Made by a program: the position numbers and the translations under genes. The notes beneath the pieces were generated by a model. The model saw only the letters and a list, made by a program, of their open reading frames with translations, was not told where the DNA came from and made no database searches. A stretch of DNA of 64,000 bases from an uncultured Bryobacterales bacterium (GTDB taxonomy: Bacteria > Acidobacteriota > Terriglobia > Bryobacterales > UBA6623): NCBI GenBank assembly GCA_951813065.1, contig CATOTH010000005.1, forward strand, positions 1 through 64,000. The letters are read 5' to 3'. Below, piece after piece: positions 37,301-45,817 of this stretch (positions are counted from its first letter, which is position 1; every line of letters starts with the position of its first letter).

Positions 37301-38005
37301 ATGGCGGACAGCAGCAACCCCTGCCGCAGAATCTTTCTGGCCCTTTCTTGGTCGGCCCTTGCAGCCATCCTCGGTTTCCAGGTCGAGCCGGCATTGTCTC
37401 AGGTCCTTGAAGGCGGTTCCGCCAGGACCCGTCCCGAGGCCGCCCAGAGGCTGGGCGGCGGCCCGATCCGGCCCCCGCAGTTCCACGAAATGGCTCAGGG
37501 GCAGTCACCCAATAGCCTGTTCATCACCTGCTCGGACTCACGCCTGATTCCGAGCCTGATTACAAGGAGCGGGATCGGCGAAGTGTTTGTCATTCGAAAC
37601 GCGGGCAATATCGTGCCGCCGTATGACCTGCGTCCCGAGGGAGTGACTGCCACCATCGAGTACGCCGTCGCGGTACTCGAGGTGCCGAAAATCATCGTCT
37701 GCGGTCATACGCAATGCGGTGCGATGAAGGCCGCCTTGGACCCAACGGGCCTTGATACGGTTCCGAATGTCGCGAATTGGATCAAGTTCGTCGAGCCCGC
37801 GAGATTGGCGGTTGACGAGCTGCACCCGAGTCTTGGGCCCAAAGAGCGCTGGCTTGAGCTTGTCAGGCAGAACGTCCGTCAGCAGCTCACGAACCTGAAG
37901 ACGCATCCTTGGGTCGCGGCTCGCACGGCCACGGGGCGGCTGCGGCTCGAAGGCTGGGTGTACTGGCTCGAGAACAGGCGTGTGGTGCACCTTTCACTGC
38001 CATAG
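37301..38005 (+). CDS. beta-carbonic anhydrase with an N-terminal hydrophobic/export-like segment
   Basis: A strong ribosome site (GGAGGTG) supports ATG 37301 and 234 residues. The active site is complete: zinc ligands C77, H136 and C139 (ITCSDSR, CGHTQCG) with the D79-R81 pair. FVIRNAGNIVP and GVTATIEYAV match the family. Unusually, the N-terminal ~32 residues form a signal-like hydrophobic segment (IFLALSWSALAAILGF). The helix that normally precedes the core is replaced by a Gly/Pro-rich stretch. It probably interconverts CO2 and bicarbonate outside the cytoplasm or at the membrane; export is inference. Confidence 0.83.
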   Translation: MADSSNPCRRIFLALSWSALAAILGFQVEPALSQVLEGGSARTRPEAAQRLGGGPIRPPQFHEMAQGQSPNSLFITCSDSRLIPSLITRSGIGEVFVIRNAGNIVPPYDLRPEGVTATIEYAVAVLEVPKIIVCGHTQCGAMKAALDPTGLDTVPNVANWIKFVEPARLAVDELHPSLGPKERWLELVRQNVRQQLTNLKTHPWVAARTATGRLRLEGWVYWLENRRVVHLSLP

Positions 38006-38482
38006 GGGAACTACCTGCACTGTCCCTCCCGGGGAGGCACTCCGATTGCCGACGCACCCGTCCGATTCCCCTGACTCGCCACCCCGGACTGCAGGACCGT
38101 TCACGGCATCTGTCCCGATAGCGAACGGTTCAGCAATACAACATCTGTCACATCGAGTACGGGGCATCGAGTCCAAACACGGCCAGCGCACTGTCCGGAA
38201 GCCTAGATGCGATCACAGACCTTCCGAGCTGATGGCCTGGCCCCAGTTCGATAGCAAAACCCGGATGTGATCAATGAGTATGGGGGCGAAAGAAAGTGCT
38301 CACCGCCGTTCAAATCCGATCGGCCGGCCCTCATCGGAGACTGGCGACGGACTGTCTCGAGAGGATTCCGTGTGCTGTAGGATCTTGGGTGACTTCGGGC
38401 GCAGGTGTGTGGGTGATGCCCCGCCAGTGAGGCCGTTCACACAACCCCGCCCGGCGGGGTCCCGCGGGCGGTGCCTGTCGAG
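38006..38482. other. intergenic region, no gene seen
   Basis: About 480 bp with no recognisable coding sequence. A GC-rich inverted repeat (CCCGCCCGGCGGGG) lies near 38446-38459, shortly before the hydrolase gene. Confidence 0.4.
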
Positions 38483-39466
38483 ATGATCCGGTTCGCCTCC
38501 ATTGTATTGCTGGTTCCACTGGCGGCCGCCGCTCAGGAACCGGAGGTGGCGATCGCCCGCCGGGAGTTCGCGGAACTCCTGAAGACCTCCGCAGACGCTC
38601 CGCCGGTTTCGCCGACAGTGCACGGCAGGGTCACCGATCAGGCGCTCGTGATCGACGACCTGACGTGGGACTCAAGTGACAACGAGACCGTGCCGGCGTA
38701 CCTGATTCGGCCCGCGGAGGCTTCTGGACGGTTGCCGACAGTTGTCTGCCTTCACGGTTCCAGCGGCAGCCGGGAATCGATGGCGACGCAAGAATTCGGG
38801 CCCGGCCAGTGGACACGACCGGGGCGCGACAGTCCCCATACCAGAATGTTGGGCTGGGCTCGTGAACTGGCGCGGCGGGGCTTCATCGCATTGGCCATCA
38901 CCCAGCGTGGCCTCGACCGGCGGGAACCCCCGATCAACGTGCAGGCCAACGCCATGCTTGTGCAGGGCCGCACCGCCATGGGGGAGATCCTGTACGAGAT
39001 TCGCCAGGGGCTGACATTCCTGAAAGCCCGAAACGATGTGGGTAAGATCGGCGTCACTGGGATGTCGTTCGGCGGAATCACTTCGTTCTACACGTGGCTC
39101 CTGGACGATCGAGTCGCGGCCGCCGCTCCCATCTGCGGTGGAGTCGGGTCTCTGGAGTCATTCATCCGCCTCGGACCGCTCTCCTACCACGGCACGTATT
39201 GGTGGGTCCCGGGCATGCTCCAGCGAGGTGATCACGGGGACTTCGCCTCGGCGATGGCTCCGAAGCCCCTGATGATCTGGGCTCCGACTTCGGACGTCGG
39301 AATGCCACGGGAGGGAGTGGACCGATTCCGCGAACGAGTCGAGCCTGCCTATTCCCAAGCCGGTGCCGAGCGGGCCTTGCGGATCCACCAGCCGCGCGGC
39401 GAGCACAGTTTCACGATGGAAGCGTTCGAGGCGATGGTATCGTTCTTCGATGAGTTCCTGCGGTAG
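38483..39466 (+). CDS. exported alpha/beta hydrolase (dienelactone-hydrolase/acetyl-esterase-like)
   Basis: The start at 38483 gives a signal peptide at once (MIRFASIVLLVPLAAAAQ) and 327 residues. Core motifs are PTVVCLHGSSGSRE (oxyanion loop), KIGVTGMSFGGITSFYTW with the nucleophile Ser in GMSFGG, and a late PRGEHSF with the catalytic His. The acidic residue probably lies in WAPTSDVGMP. The protein resembles serine esterases often found with polysaccharide-degradation genes. The substrate is unknown. Confidence 0.8.
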   Translation: MIRFASIVLLVPLAAAAQEPEVAIARREFAELLKTSADAPPVSPTVHGRVTDQALVIDDLTWDSSDNETVPAYLIRPAEASGRLPTVVCLHGSSGSRESMATQEFGPGQWTRPGRDSPHTRMLGWARELARRGFIALAITQRGLDRREPPINVQANAMLVQGRTAMGEILYEIRQGLTFLKARNDVGKIGVTGMSFGGITSFYTWLLDDRVAAAAPICGGVGSLESFIRLGPLSYHGTYWWVPGMLQRGDHGDFASAMAPKPLMIWAPTSDVGMPREGVDRFRERVEPAYSQAGAERALRIHQPRGEHSFTMEAFEAMVSFFDEFLR

Positions 39467-39694
39467 GCGCGTCGTCGATCACACTCGCTGGTCTCCGGCG
39501 TTGCAGACAGGCGCCGCGCCGCTCGATGGGCTTCTCAAGCGTCGGCAGCCGTTCGTTCCGGCCTCGGATGATGGTGTCTTTGCCCGGCCATCCCGGGCGA
39601 CTGCACCGACAAGCCTAGACATGTGCTGCACGATGGCAGCTAGGCCCTGCAGATTCTGCGGCCTTGTTCCCCAGGTCGTGGGAACCGCAACCGC

Positions 39695-41317
39695 CTATTG
39701 CTCCAGCGTCACTTCGAAGACATAGGCGTACCTGTCGCTGCCCAATGCGGGTCTGCGGATGACCAGTGCGTCAGGCCCCTGCGACCATTCGAGGTCTGCG
39801 TCGTGGCCGAGCAAGCGAACCTTGGAAACGGCGTGACCATCGAGGTGCTCTGAGTCGGCCCTCAGCGACTCGATCGTCCACTCGCTGTCGGCGAGACCGA
39901 GGGCAGTCGCATAGAGCGTTTCGCCTTTGGTAGTGAAGCGAATGTCCTCAGGACCCATCGGCCTGTTGCGCTCTTCGCTGAGGTGTCCTTCGACCGTCTC
40001 AGTCGGTCCCTCGCCATAGATCTTCCAGGGGCGCGAGCCGTAGATGGCTTCGCCATTGATCTCGAGCCATCCGCCGATCTTCCGGAGCATCTCGGCTTCT
40101 CTCTCGGGAATCGTCCCGTCGGCCCTGGGACCGATGTTCAGCAGGAGGCAGCCATTCTTCGAGACGATGTCGACGAATTCGGTGAGGATCAGCCGCACAT
40201 CCTTGTAACGGTGATTCGTCACGTAGCCCCAGGAAGTGAAACCCACCGAAGTGTCGGTCTGCCAGTACAGGTCGCGCATGCCGGCAAGCCGCGCGCGCTC
40301 CAAGTCGAGCACGCCGACGTTCTCCGGCATGGCTTCGAACTTGTAGTTGACGACGCCCGGCTTGCCCCAGGCCCGGGCTCGGTTGTAGTAGAAGGCCATG
40401 AAGCGCTTCAGGTGGGGCGCGAAGGGGTTTTCTTGCCAGGTTGTGACCTTCTGCCTCGGGCCGATACCGAAATCGAACCAGATCAGGTCGGCCTTGAACT
40501 TCTCCGCCATTTCGGCCGTTCGGGCCAGCCAGTCGTCGCGGAACGCCTTGCTCTGCGGGAACCAATCCAGGTTCTGGCCCGAGGTGAACTCAAGATCCTC
40601 GCGAGGCTCCCCGTATAGCCCGAGGCCCTCCTCGTCAACGGTGTCATAGGATTCGTCGCGAGGGTAGTAGCCATGGTTGAAAGCGCGATGGCTGCTGACG
40701 CCGAACTTCATCCCGCGAGCGCGCACCGCGCGTTCCAGAGCGGCGATGACGTCGCGTTTGGGCCCCATCTCGGAGGCGTCCCATTGGGTGTGGCTCGAGG
40801 CGTAGAGCGGAAAGCCGTCATGATGCTCGCCGACGGGCACGACGTATCGCGCCCCGGTCGCCTCGAACAGTGCCGCCCAGGCATCCGGGTCGTACTTCTC
40901 GGCTTTAAACATGGGAATGAAGTCCTTGTAGCCAAAGGTCTTCTGAGGGCCCCAGGTGGCCAAGTGATGCTCGAACGCGTTGACGTTGCGACGCCTGTCG
41001 ATCTCGTTGAGGTACATGCGCCGCGGATACCACTCGTTGCCGAACGCGGGGACTGCGTATACACCCCAGTGGATGAAGATGCCTAGCTTGGCGTCTCGGT
41101 ACCAGTCCGCGACCCCGTTTCCGGCCAACGAGTCCCAGTCGGCCGTGAACGGGCCGGCGGCAATCGTCTCGTCGATCTTCGCGAGGTCGTCGTCGACCTC
41201 GCCGGTGAAAACGATCTCGGCGGAGGCAGCCTCTTCCACCGTGGGCTGTGATCCGCACCCGACCCACGCGCCAAAGACGATAACGCTAGACAGAGCGCAA
41301 GAGCTTGTTCTCAACAT
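39695..41317 (-). CDS. exported GH29 alpha-L-fucosidase, possible lipoprotein
   Basis: The 540-residue protein has a signal with a possible lipobox Cys (FGAWVGCGSQ). The GH29 catalytic barrel is marked by DAKLGIFIHWGVYAVPAFGN, VPVGEHHDGFPLYAS and GMKFGVSSHRAFNH. DLIWFDFG carries the nucleophile Asp. CLLLNIGPRADGTI and a C-terminal beta domain follow. GH29 enzymes release alpha-linked fucose by retaining hydrolysis. Fucose caps sulfated animal glycans and algal fucans, which fits the sulfatase and PL8 genes in this region. Confidence 0.88.
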   Translation of the reverse strand: MLRTSSCALSSVIVFGAWVGCGSQPTVEEAASAEIVFTGEVDDDLAKIDETIAAGPFTADWDSLAGNGVADWYRDAKLGIFIHWGVYAVPAFGNEWYPRRMYLNEIDRRRNVNAFEHHLATWGPQKTFGYKDFIPMFKAEKYDPDAWAALFEATGARYVVPVGEHHDGFPLYASSHTQWDASEMGPKRDVIAALERAVRARGMKFGVSSHRAFNHGYYPRDESYDTVDEEGLGLYGEPREDLEFTSGQNLDWFPQSKAFRDDWLARTAEMAEKFKADLIWFDFGIGPRQKVTTWQENPFAPHLKRFMAFYYNRARAWGKPGVVNYKFEAMPENVGVLDLERARLAGMRDLYWQTDTSVGFTSWGYVTNHRYKDVRLILTEFVDIVSKNGCLLLNIGPRADGTIPEREAEMLRKIGGWLEINGEAIYGSRPWKIYGEGPTETVEGHLSEERNRPMGPEDIRFTTKGETLYATALGLADSEWTIESLRADSEHLDGHAVSKVRLLGHDADLEWSQGPDALVIRRPALGSDRYAYVFEVTLEQ

Positions 41318-41605
41318 TCACCACCTATCTGACCCCAGGATTCATTGTCTCGCAGGCTGGCAAGGTCTTGTGCGGACAATGCGTGGTGCCGACGCGGGAG
41401 CACAGTGCCGCGGCATCGGAACATTCCACAGTGGCTGTTGTCGTTTCCCGCTCCTCACGGTTGTGGATCGGTTGAGCGGGCCGCGGCCTCATCAGTGCAG
41501 ACAGTGTTATTGCTCAGGAGGCTGATCGATCATGAAACCGTCTCACTGGGAAATGCAGGAGTCGCCCTTGATCGGCGCGCCATCGCTGAGTGCGACCATA
41601 TACAC

Positions 41606-41827
41606 ATGAAACGTACAAATCTTGTGCTTGATGAGCAATTGCTGGAAGAAGCGGTTCGCGTGCTCGGTGCCAAGACCTACTCCGCGACTGTCAACCTGGC
41701 ACTGAAGGAAGCGCTGCGCATGAAGAGGATTCAGGGCTTGGCGGATCACATCGGAAGGGTCGAGTGGCTCGGAAATCTCTCTGAAATGCGGTCAGACTCC
41801 GATCGGCAACTCGCACGGGACCGGTAG
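41606..41827 (+). CDS. vapB: VapB-type antitoxin (DUF2191-like)
   Basis: The 73-residue product, MKRTNLVLDEQLLEEAVRVL followed by GAKTYSATVNLALKEALRMK, is a ribbon-helix-helix antitoxin of the DUF2191 type. It is chosen from the ATG directly before family homology. The stop abuts the start of the VapC gene with no gap. Confidence 0.85.
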   Translation: MKRTNLVLDEQLLEEAVRVLGAKTYSATVNLALKEALRMKRIQGLADHIGRVEWLGNLSEMRSDSDRQLARDR

Positions 41828-42229
41828 ATGGTCCTCGTCGATACGTCGGTTTGGATCGAACTGTTCGCCGGCCGAGCCACCGCCTCCCGCGAGGATTTCC
41901 TGACCATGGCGACTTGTTGTCCAGTGATACAAGAAGTCCTTCAAGGCCTGCGGCCCGGTCGCCAAGCACAACAGATCCGATGGCAACTCCTCGGCCTTCC
42001 ACGGTTGGGCGATCCGGTTGCGGTCGACCTCTTCCTTGAGGCTGCTGACCTGTACGCTTCAGCCAGGCGGCGGGGACTCAGGATCCGCTCGTCGGTGGAC
42101 TGCCTGATCGCATCGGTCGCGATCAGGCACAAGACACCCCTGTGGCACTTCGACCGTGACTTTGACCGGATCGCCACGTTCTCACCGCTTGAGATTTGGA
42201 GCCCCGCTGGGGGCATCGGGACTGGTTAG
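41828..42229 (+). CDS. vapC: VapC-type PIN toxin
   Basis: The 133-residue PIN protein has LVDTSVWIELF (first Asp), PVIQEVLQGL (Glu), SSVDCLIASVAIRH (Asp) and WHFDRDFDRI (last Asp). The full catalytic set suggests an active RNase. It follows the antitoxin stop directly (TAGATG). Confidence 0.9.
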   Translation: MVLVDTSVWIELFAGRATASREDFLTMATCCPVIQEVLQGLRPGRQAQQIRWQLLGLPRLGDPVAVDLFLEAADLYASARRRGLRIRSSVDCLIASVAIRHKTPLWHFDRDFDRIATFSPLEIWSPAGGIGTG

Positions 42230-42657
42230 GACCAGTTCGAGAGCAAGCTGGTCTCGCGCTCCGCGGGGCTTGGCAGCCGCCGGGCGGGGCCCGATCGCAG
42301 TCGGAAGCGAATCCGGGGAACACATCCGATTGCACGAGTAGCGAGATGGCCACAGCCCGAAGCCCGGAACGGCACCTGTCCCTTCGCAGGGATCCTGCTG
42401 GGAATGTCGAATCTTCCGAGAAAACGCTAGTACCGCCGGTTACGAGAGATGCAAATCCAAAGTCTGGGCTTGAAACGGCATGGTCTCGTACCGTGCCAGT
42501 CAATTCCGCTGAGGGAGAGAGCGCTAGTCCAAGAATCGGAACAGGTTAATCGCTCCCGGAGCAGGGCGCATCTGCCGATGCATGCACGGACTTGTTCTGT
42601 ATTCGTAATGAAATATGGGATAGTCCTTACAATTGTATGCATGCAGTTGGCGTCCCT
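42230..42657. other. intergenic region before the PL8 lyase pair
   Basis: No gene recognised. The last ~60 bases are AT-rich (AATGAAATATGGGATAG, TACAATTGTATGCATGCA) and could hold the promoter for the lyase genes. Confidence 0.4.
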
Positions 42658-45642
42658 GTGCCACACGTTGAATCCGAGGCTGTGAACCAATGCCTCCAAT
42701 CCCCGGGCACGCGAGCCACCCTTGCCGATTCCGCGGGCTCGTTCTGCGGGAACGCTGGGCAGGGCAAAGAGATGATGCCTGAACGCCGCCAGCTGCCGAA
42801 AGCCCTCGAAGCAACCGCGGCTCGCAGCTTGGGCCGCGGGTCGAGATTCTTTAGGCCGATGGCTTGGCTTTGCCTGGCACTGGCGGGCCCGCTGCATGCA
42901 AGTTCGGGAAATCTGGATGATCTGATCGACAAGTACGAGAGCCTGTTGCTCTTCAAGTCCACGGACTACACGAGTTCCGACGCTGCCAAGACAGCGTTCG
43001 AGGACAGTTTATTGACGAATTTCCAAAGGGCGGTTAGCAGCGCTGGCTCGTTCCCGTTCGAGCGCCGGGGCGCACTCGCTTACTTCGTCTCGAACCTGGG
43101 CGGCGATACGGAGGAGACGGACGAGGAACGGGAGGCGCGCGAGGACGCCAACGGCGACTTCCACGCCCTGTTCAACGGCATCCTCCCGAGACTGGCGTTT
43201 GCGTACCACACCCCCGGAACCGCCGACGAGACGAACCCGTACTATCAGAACGCATCTGTATTGCAGCTTTGCCTCTCGATTCTTGATTACAGCTACAGTC
43301 GCGGACTCACCGAGGATGCGTGGCTTCCCGATCATGCGGGCAACGCGAGCGCCAGGGCCCTTGAGCAGGGCCTCGTCCGAACTTCCGGTGATTTTTCCGA
43401 GGTGTCCCTGCGATTGGGCGGATACATCCAGGGTGTCTTCCTAATGCGCGAAGCTCTCGCCGAAGCCGGGTTGCTAGCAAAGTACCGAGCTGTTGTCCGC
43501 AATCTGGTTGTCAATCACGGGACGATGTACAGGGCCTTCTTCCAGGTCGCTCGGGAGGAAGCGGCTGCTGGCTACGGCGATCCCACGAACATTGAGCGCC
43601 AGTATCACCTCAATGCGGATGGGGTCCGGCTATTCGCTGACTATTTCTGGCCGTACTATCTCCTGATTGACGATGCCGCCGAGCGGAGCAGGATGGCTGC
43701 CATCTTGTACCACGTCATCGACACGAACATCGCGATCAAGCCGGGCGTCTTCGGGACGATCAAGCCGGACGGCACGGGGTTTCACCACGGCACCGCCTAC
43801 GTCGGCGCCTACAGCCCGTTCGCTTTCGAAGCCTTCGCCCGCTTGCTCTACCTGTTGAAGGGAACCGCGTTCTACCGGGCCGAGAACGTCGACGCGCTCA
43901 AGCTGGCGCTCGACAGCTACCGTGTGATGGTGCAGAAATACTCGCCCTCCGCCGCGCTTCGAGGGCGCCTGATCAGAGGCAGCGGAGAGGGCATTTCCAG
44001 CGCGATTTCCAAGGCCATGGCATTTCTGGCGCACGCCGATGGCATGGATGACCTGGAAATGAAGGCCCGATTCGGGGAATTCTTCGACGAGGACTACTTC
44101 TTCTCCGACGAACGCCAGAACTCCTTCCACGAGGGCCAGCGCGGCCTTCCGATCCGGGGTCTCGGCATCTATCGCCTGATCAAGGACCTGCAGAACCAGA
44201 ACATCGCTGCGGCCGAGCCGCCGTCGGGCACCTGGATCAAGCCCTACGCCGCGGCGGGATTCTTCCGGCGCGGGGACTGGCTCGTGACCGCAAAGGGCTT
44301 CAGCCAGTACTTCTGGGACTACGAAGGACCGCTGCCTACGCGCGAGAACAACTTCGGCCAGAACTGGGCCTACGGTTCACTGACGGTCTTCAGCGCGGGC
44401 GACCCCGTCAGCGAGTCAGGGTCCGGGTACGCCCTGTTCACCGGCTGGGACTGGTACCACGTTCCAGGCACCACCGCGAGCCACTATCCCATTGAGCGGC
44501 GGAGGGCAGCGGACGTGCGCGAATCGCGTAGCGAGCAAGGTATCGTCCAGCGGAACACGCACCGGAACTACAACACAAAGACCTTCGTGGGAGGAGTCAG
44601 CCTGGGTGATAACGGTTTCTTCGTGCAGGACCTGGAGGCCGTCCCGTTTACCGCTCCGACAGACCTGCGGGCCCGGAAGAGCTATTTCTTTGTCGGCGAT
44701 CAAGTCCTGGCATTGGGGAGTCACATCTCGGGAGGCACGGAAACGAACGAGACACACACCACGCTCTTCCAGACTTACCTCGCGGACGTGAACGCCGCCA
44801 CGCAGGTCAACGGGGAGCAGCTGACCGGCCTGGACACCTCGCAGGAGTATGCGCCAAGTACGACGGTGAAGATGACCGATAGTGTCGGAAACAGCTATTT
44901 CTTGGCGACCAGCACCACAACACTCGAAGTGTCCCGAAAGCTCCAGGAGAGCATGACAGAAGACTATGAAACGACCGAGGGGGCCTATGCCAAGGCTTAT
45001 CTCAATCACGGGATCAAGCCCGACGGCGACAGCTACCAGTACGTGGTGATCCCGGCCGACACAGATGCCACGAAGTTGGATTCGTTGGCATCGGACCCCT
45101 CCGCCTATTACCAGGTGCTGGACGACTCCGGGATCCACCTGGTGAGCTTTCCGCAGCAAAGCATAAAGGCTTACGCCTTCTATGAACTGGCGGACACACC
45201 GGAAGACGAATTGGTGCGGATCGTGAACCAACCGGCGGTGGTGATCATCCAAGAGCAGCAAGACGATGGAACCGAGACCCAACCGCAGACGGAAGGCGGG
45301 ACAGGAAGCGAGAATGAGGCAGAAGAACCGAATCCTGTGCGGCTTGCTGCGAGCGTCCCGGACATCGGATGGCAGTTCGACGACGACATCATCACTCGCG
45401 GTCTGGGCTATGCCTCCAACCATTTCGCCTTCCAGGAGGCCAAGGAGCACACGCTGAGACTCACGCTTCGCGGGACGTGGTGCCCGGACGAGGCAACCGC
45501 GCCAATTGGAACTGAGTCCATTTCCCTTTTTGGAGAGACGCTGCTGCAGCTGCAGTGCCGGGACGGAATGAGTTCCGAGGTGCTGCTTCGTCCGTGCGGG
45601 ACAACAGAGGCAGAGACCGAGGATGCTCCCGATCCAACCTAG
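42658..45642 (+). CDS. secreted PL8-type polysaccharide lyase (chondroitin/hyaluronan-type), first copy
   Basis: The GTG at 42658 is proposed because PHxESExVNQ is conserved with the paralogue downstream; the ATGs at 42772 or later are alternatives. The hydrophobic signal segment is FRPMAWLCLALAGPLHA, unusually far (~65 residues) from the GTG. The PL8 catalytic region includes DGTGFHHGTAYVGAYSPFAF, with the His and Tyr of the site. RRGDWLVTAKGFSQYFWDYE, TGWDWYHVPGTTASHYPIE, FVGGVSLGDNGFFVQDL and RKSYFFVGDQVLALG follow. A Glu/Gln-rich linker leads to a C-terminal Cys-containing domain. PL8 enzymes eliminate at uronic acids in chondroitin, hyaluronan or xanthan. The chondroitin-ABC-like pattern favours a glycosaminoglycan-like substrate. 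Confidence 0.85.
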   Translation: MPHVESEAVNQCLQSPGTRATLADSAGSFCGNAGQGKEMMPERRQLPKALEATAARSLGRGSRFFRPMAWLCLALAGPLHASSGNLDDLIDKYESLLLFKSTDYTSSDAAKTAFEDSLLTNFQRAVSSAGSFPFERRGALAYFVSNLGGDTEETDEEREAREDANGDFHALFNGILPRLAFAYHTPGTADETNPYYQNASVLQLCLSILDYSYSRGLTEDAWLPDHAGNASARALEQGLVRTSGDFSEVSLRLGGYIQGVFLMREALAEAGLLAKYRAVVRNLVVNHGTMYRAFFQVAREEAAAGYGDPTNIERQYHLNADGVRLFADYFWPYYLLIDDAAERSRMAAILYHVIDTNIAIKPGVFGTIKPDGTGFHHGTAYVGAYSPFAFEAFARLLYLLKGTAFYRAENVDALKLALDSYRVMVQKYSPSAALRGRLIRGSGEGISSAISKAMAFLAHADGMDDLEMKARFGEFFDEDYFFSDERQNSFHEGQRGLPIRGLGIYRLIKDLQNQNIAAAEPPSGTWIKPYAAAGFFRRGDWLVTAKGFSQYFWDYEGPLPTRENNFGQNWAYGSLTVFSAGDPVSESGSGYALFTGWDWYHVPGTTASHYPIERRRAADVRESRSEQGIVQRNTHRNYNTKTFVGGVSLGDNGFFVQDLEAVPFTAPTDLRARKSYFFVGDQVLALGSHISGGTETNETHTTLFQTYLADVNAATQVNGEQLTGLDTSQEYAPSTTVKMTDSVGNSYFLATSTTTLEVSRKLQESMTEDYETTEGAYAKAYLNHGIKPDGDSYQYVVIPADTDATKLDSLASDPSAYYQVLDDSGIHLVSFPQQSIKAYAFYELADTPEDELVRIVNQPAVVIIQEQQDDGTETQPQTEGGTGSENEAEEPNPVRLAASVPDIGWQFDDDIITRGLGYASNHFAFQEAKEHTLRLTLRGTWCPDEATAPIGTESISLFGETLLQLQCRDGMSSEVLLRPCGTTEAETEDAPDPT

Positions 45643-45817
45643 CAATTTCGCAGCGACTCACCCCGGAGCGACGCGGTCGGTCGGTGCGTTACCGATGGGG
45701 CTTGAGTGCGTCTGTCCCAAGATCCGCTGGACGGTCACTGGCGAAACGCTCGGCGCTCGGTCCTGACTTCCCGAGTGACAGTCCCATCCATTCGTGCAAG
45801 TAGGCTAGGAATCAACG

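Noticed and set aside
44416..45645. 409-codon minus-strand frame across the first PL8 gene
   Set aside because: Shadow of the lyase reading frame with no domain.
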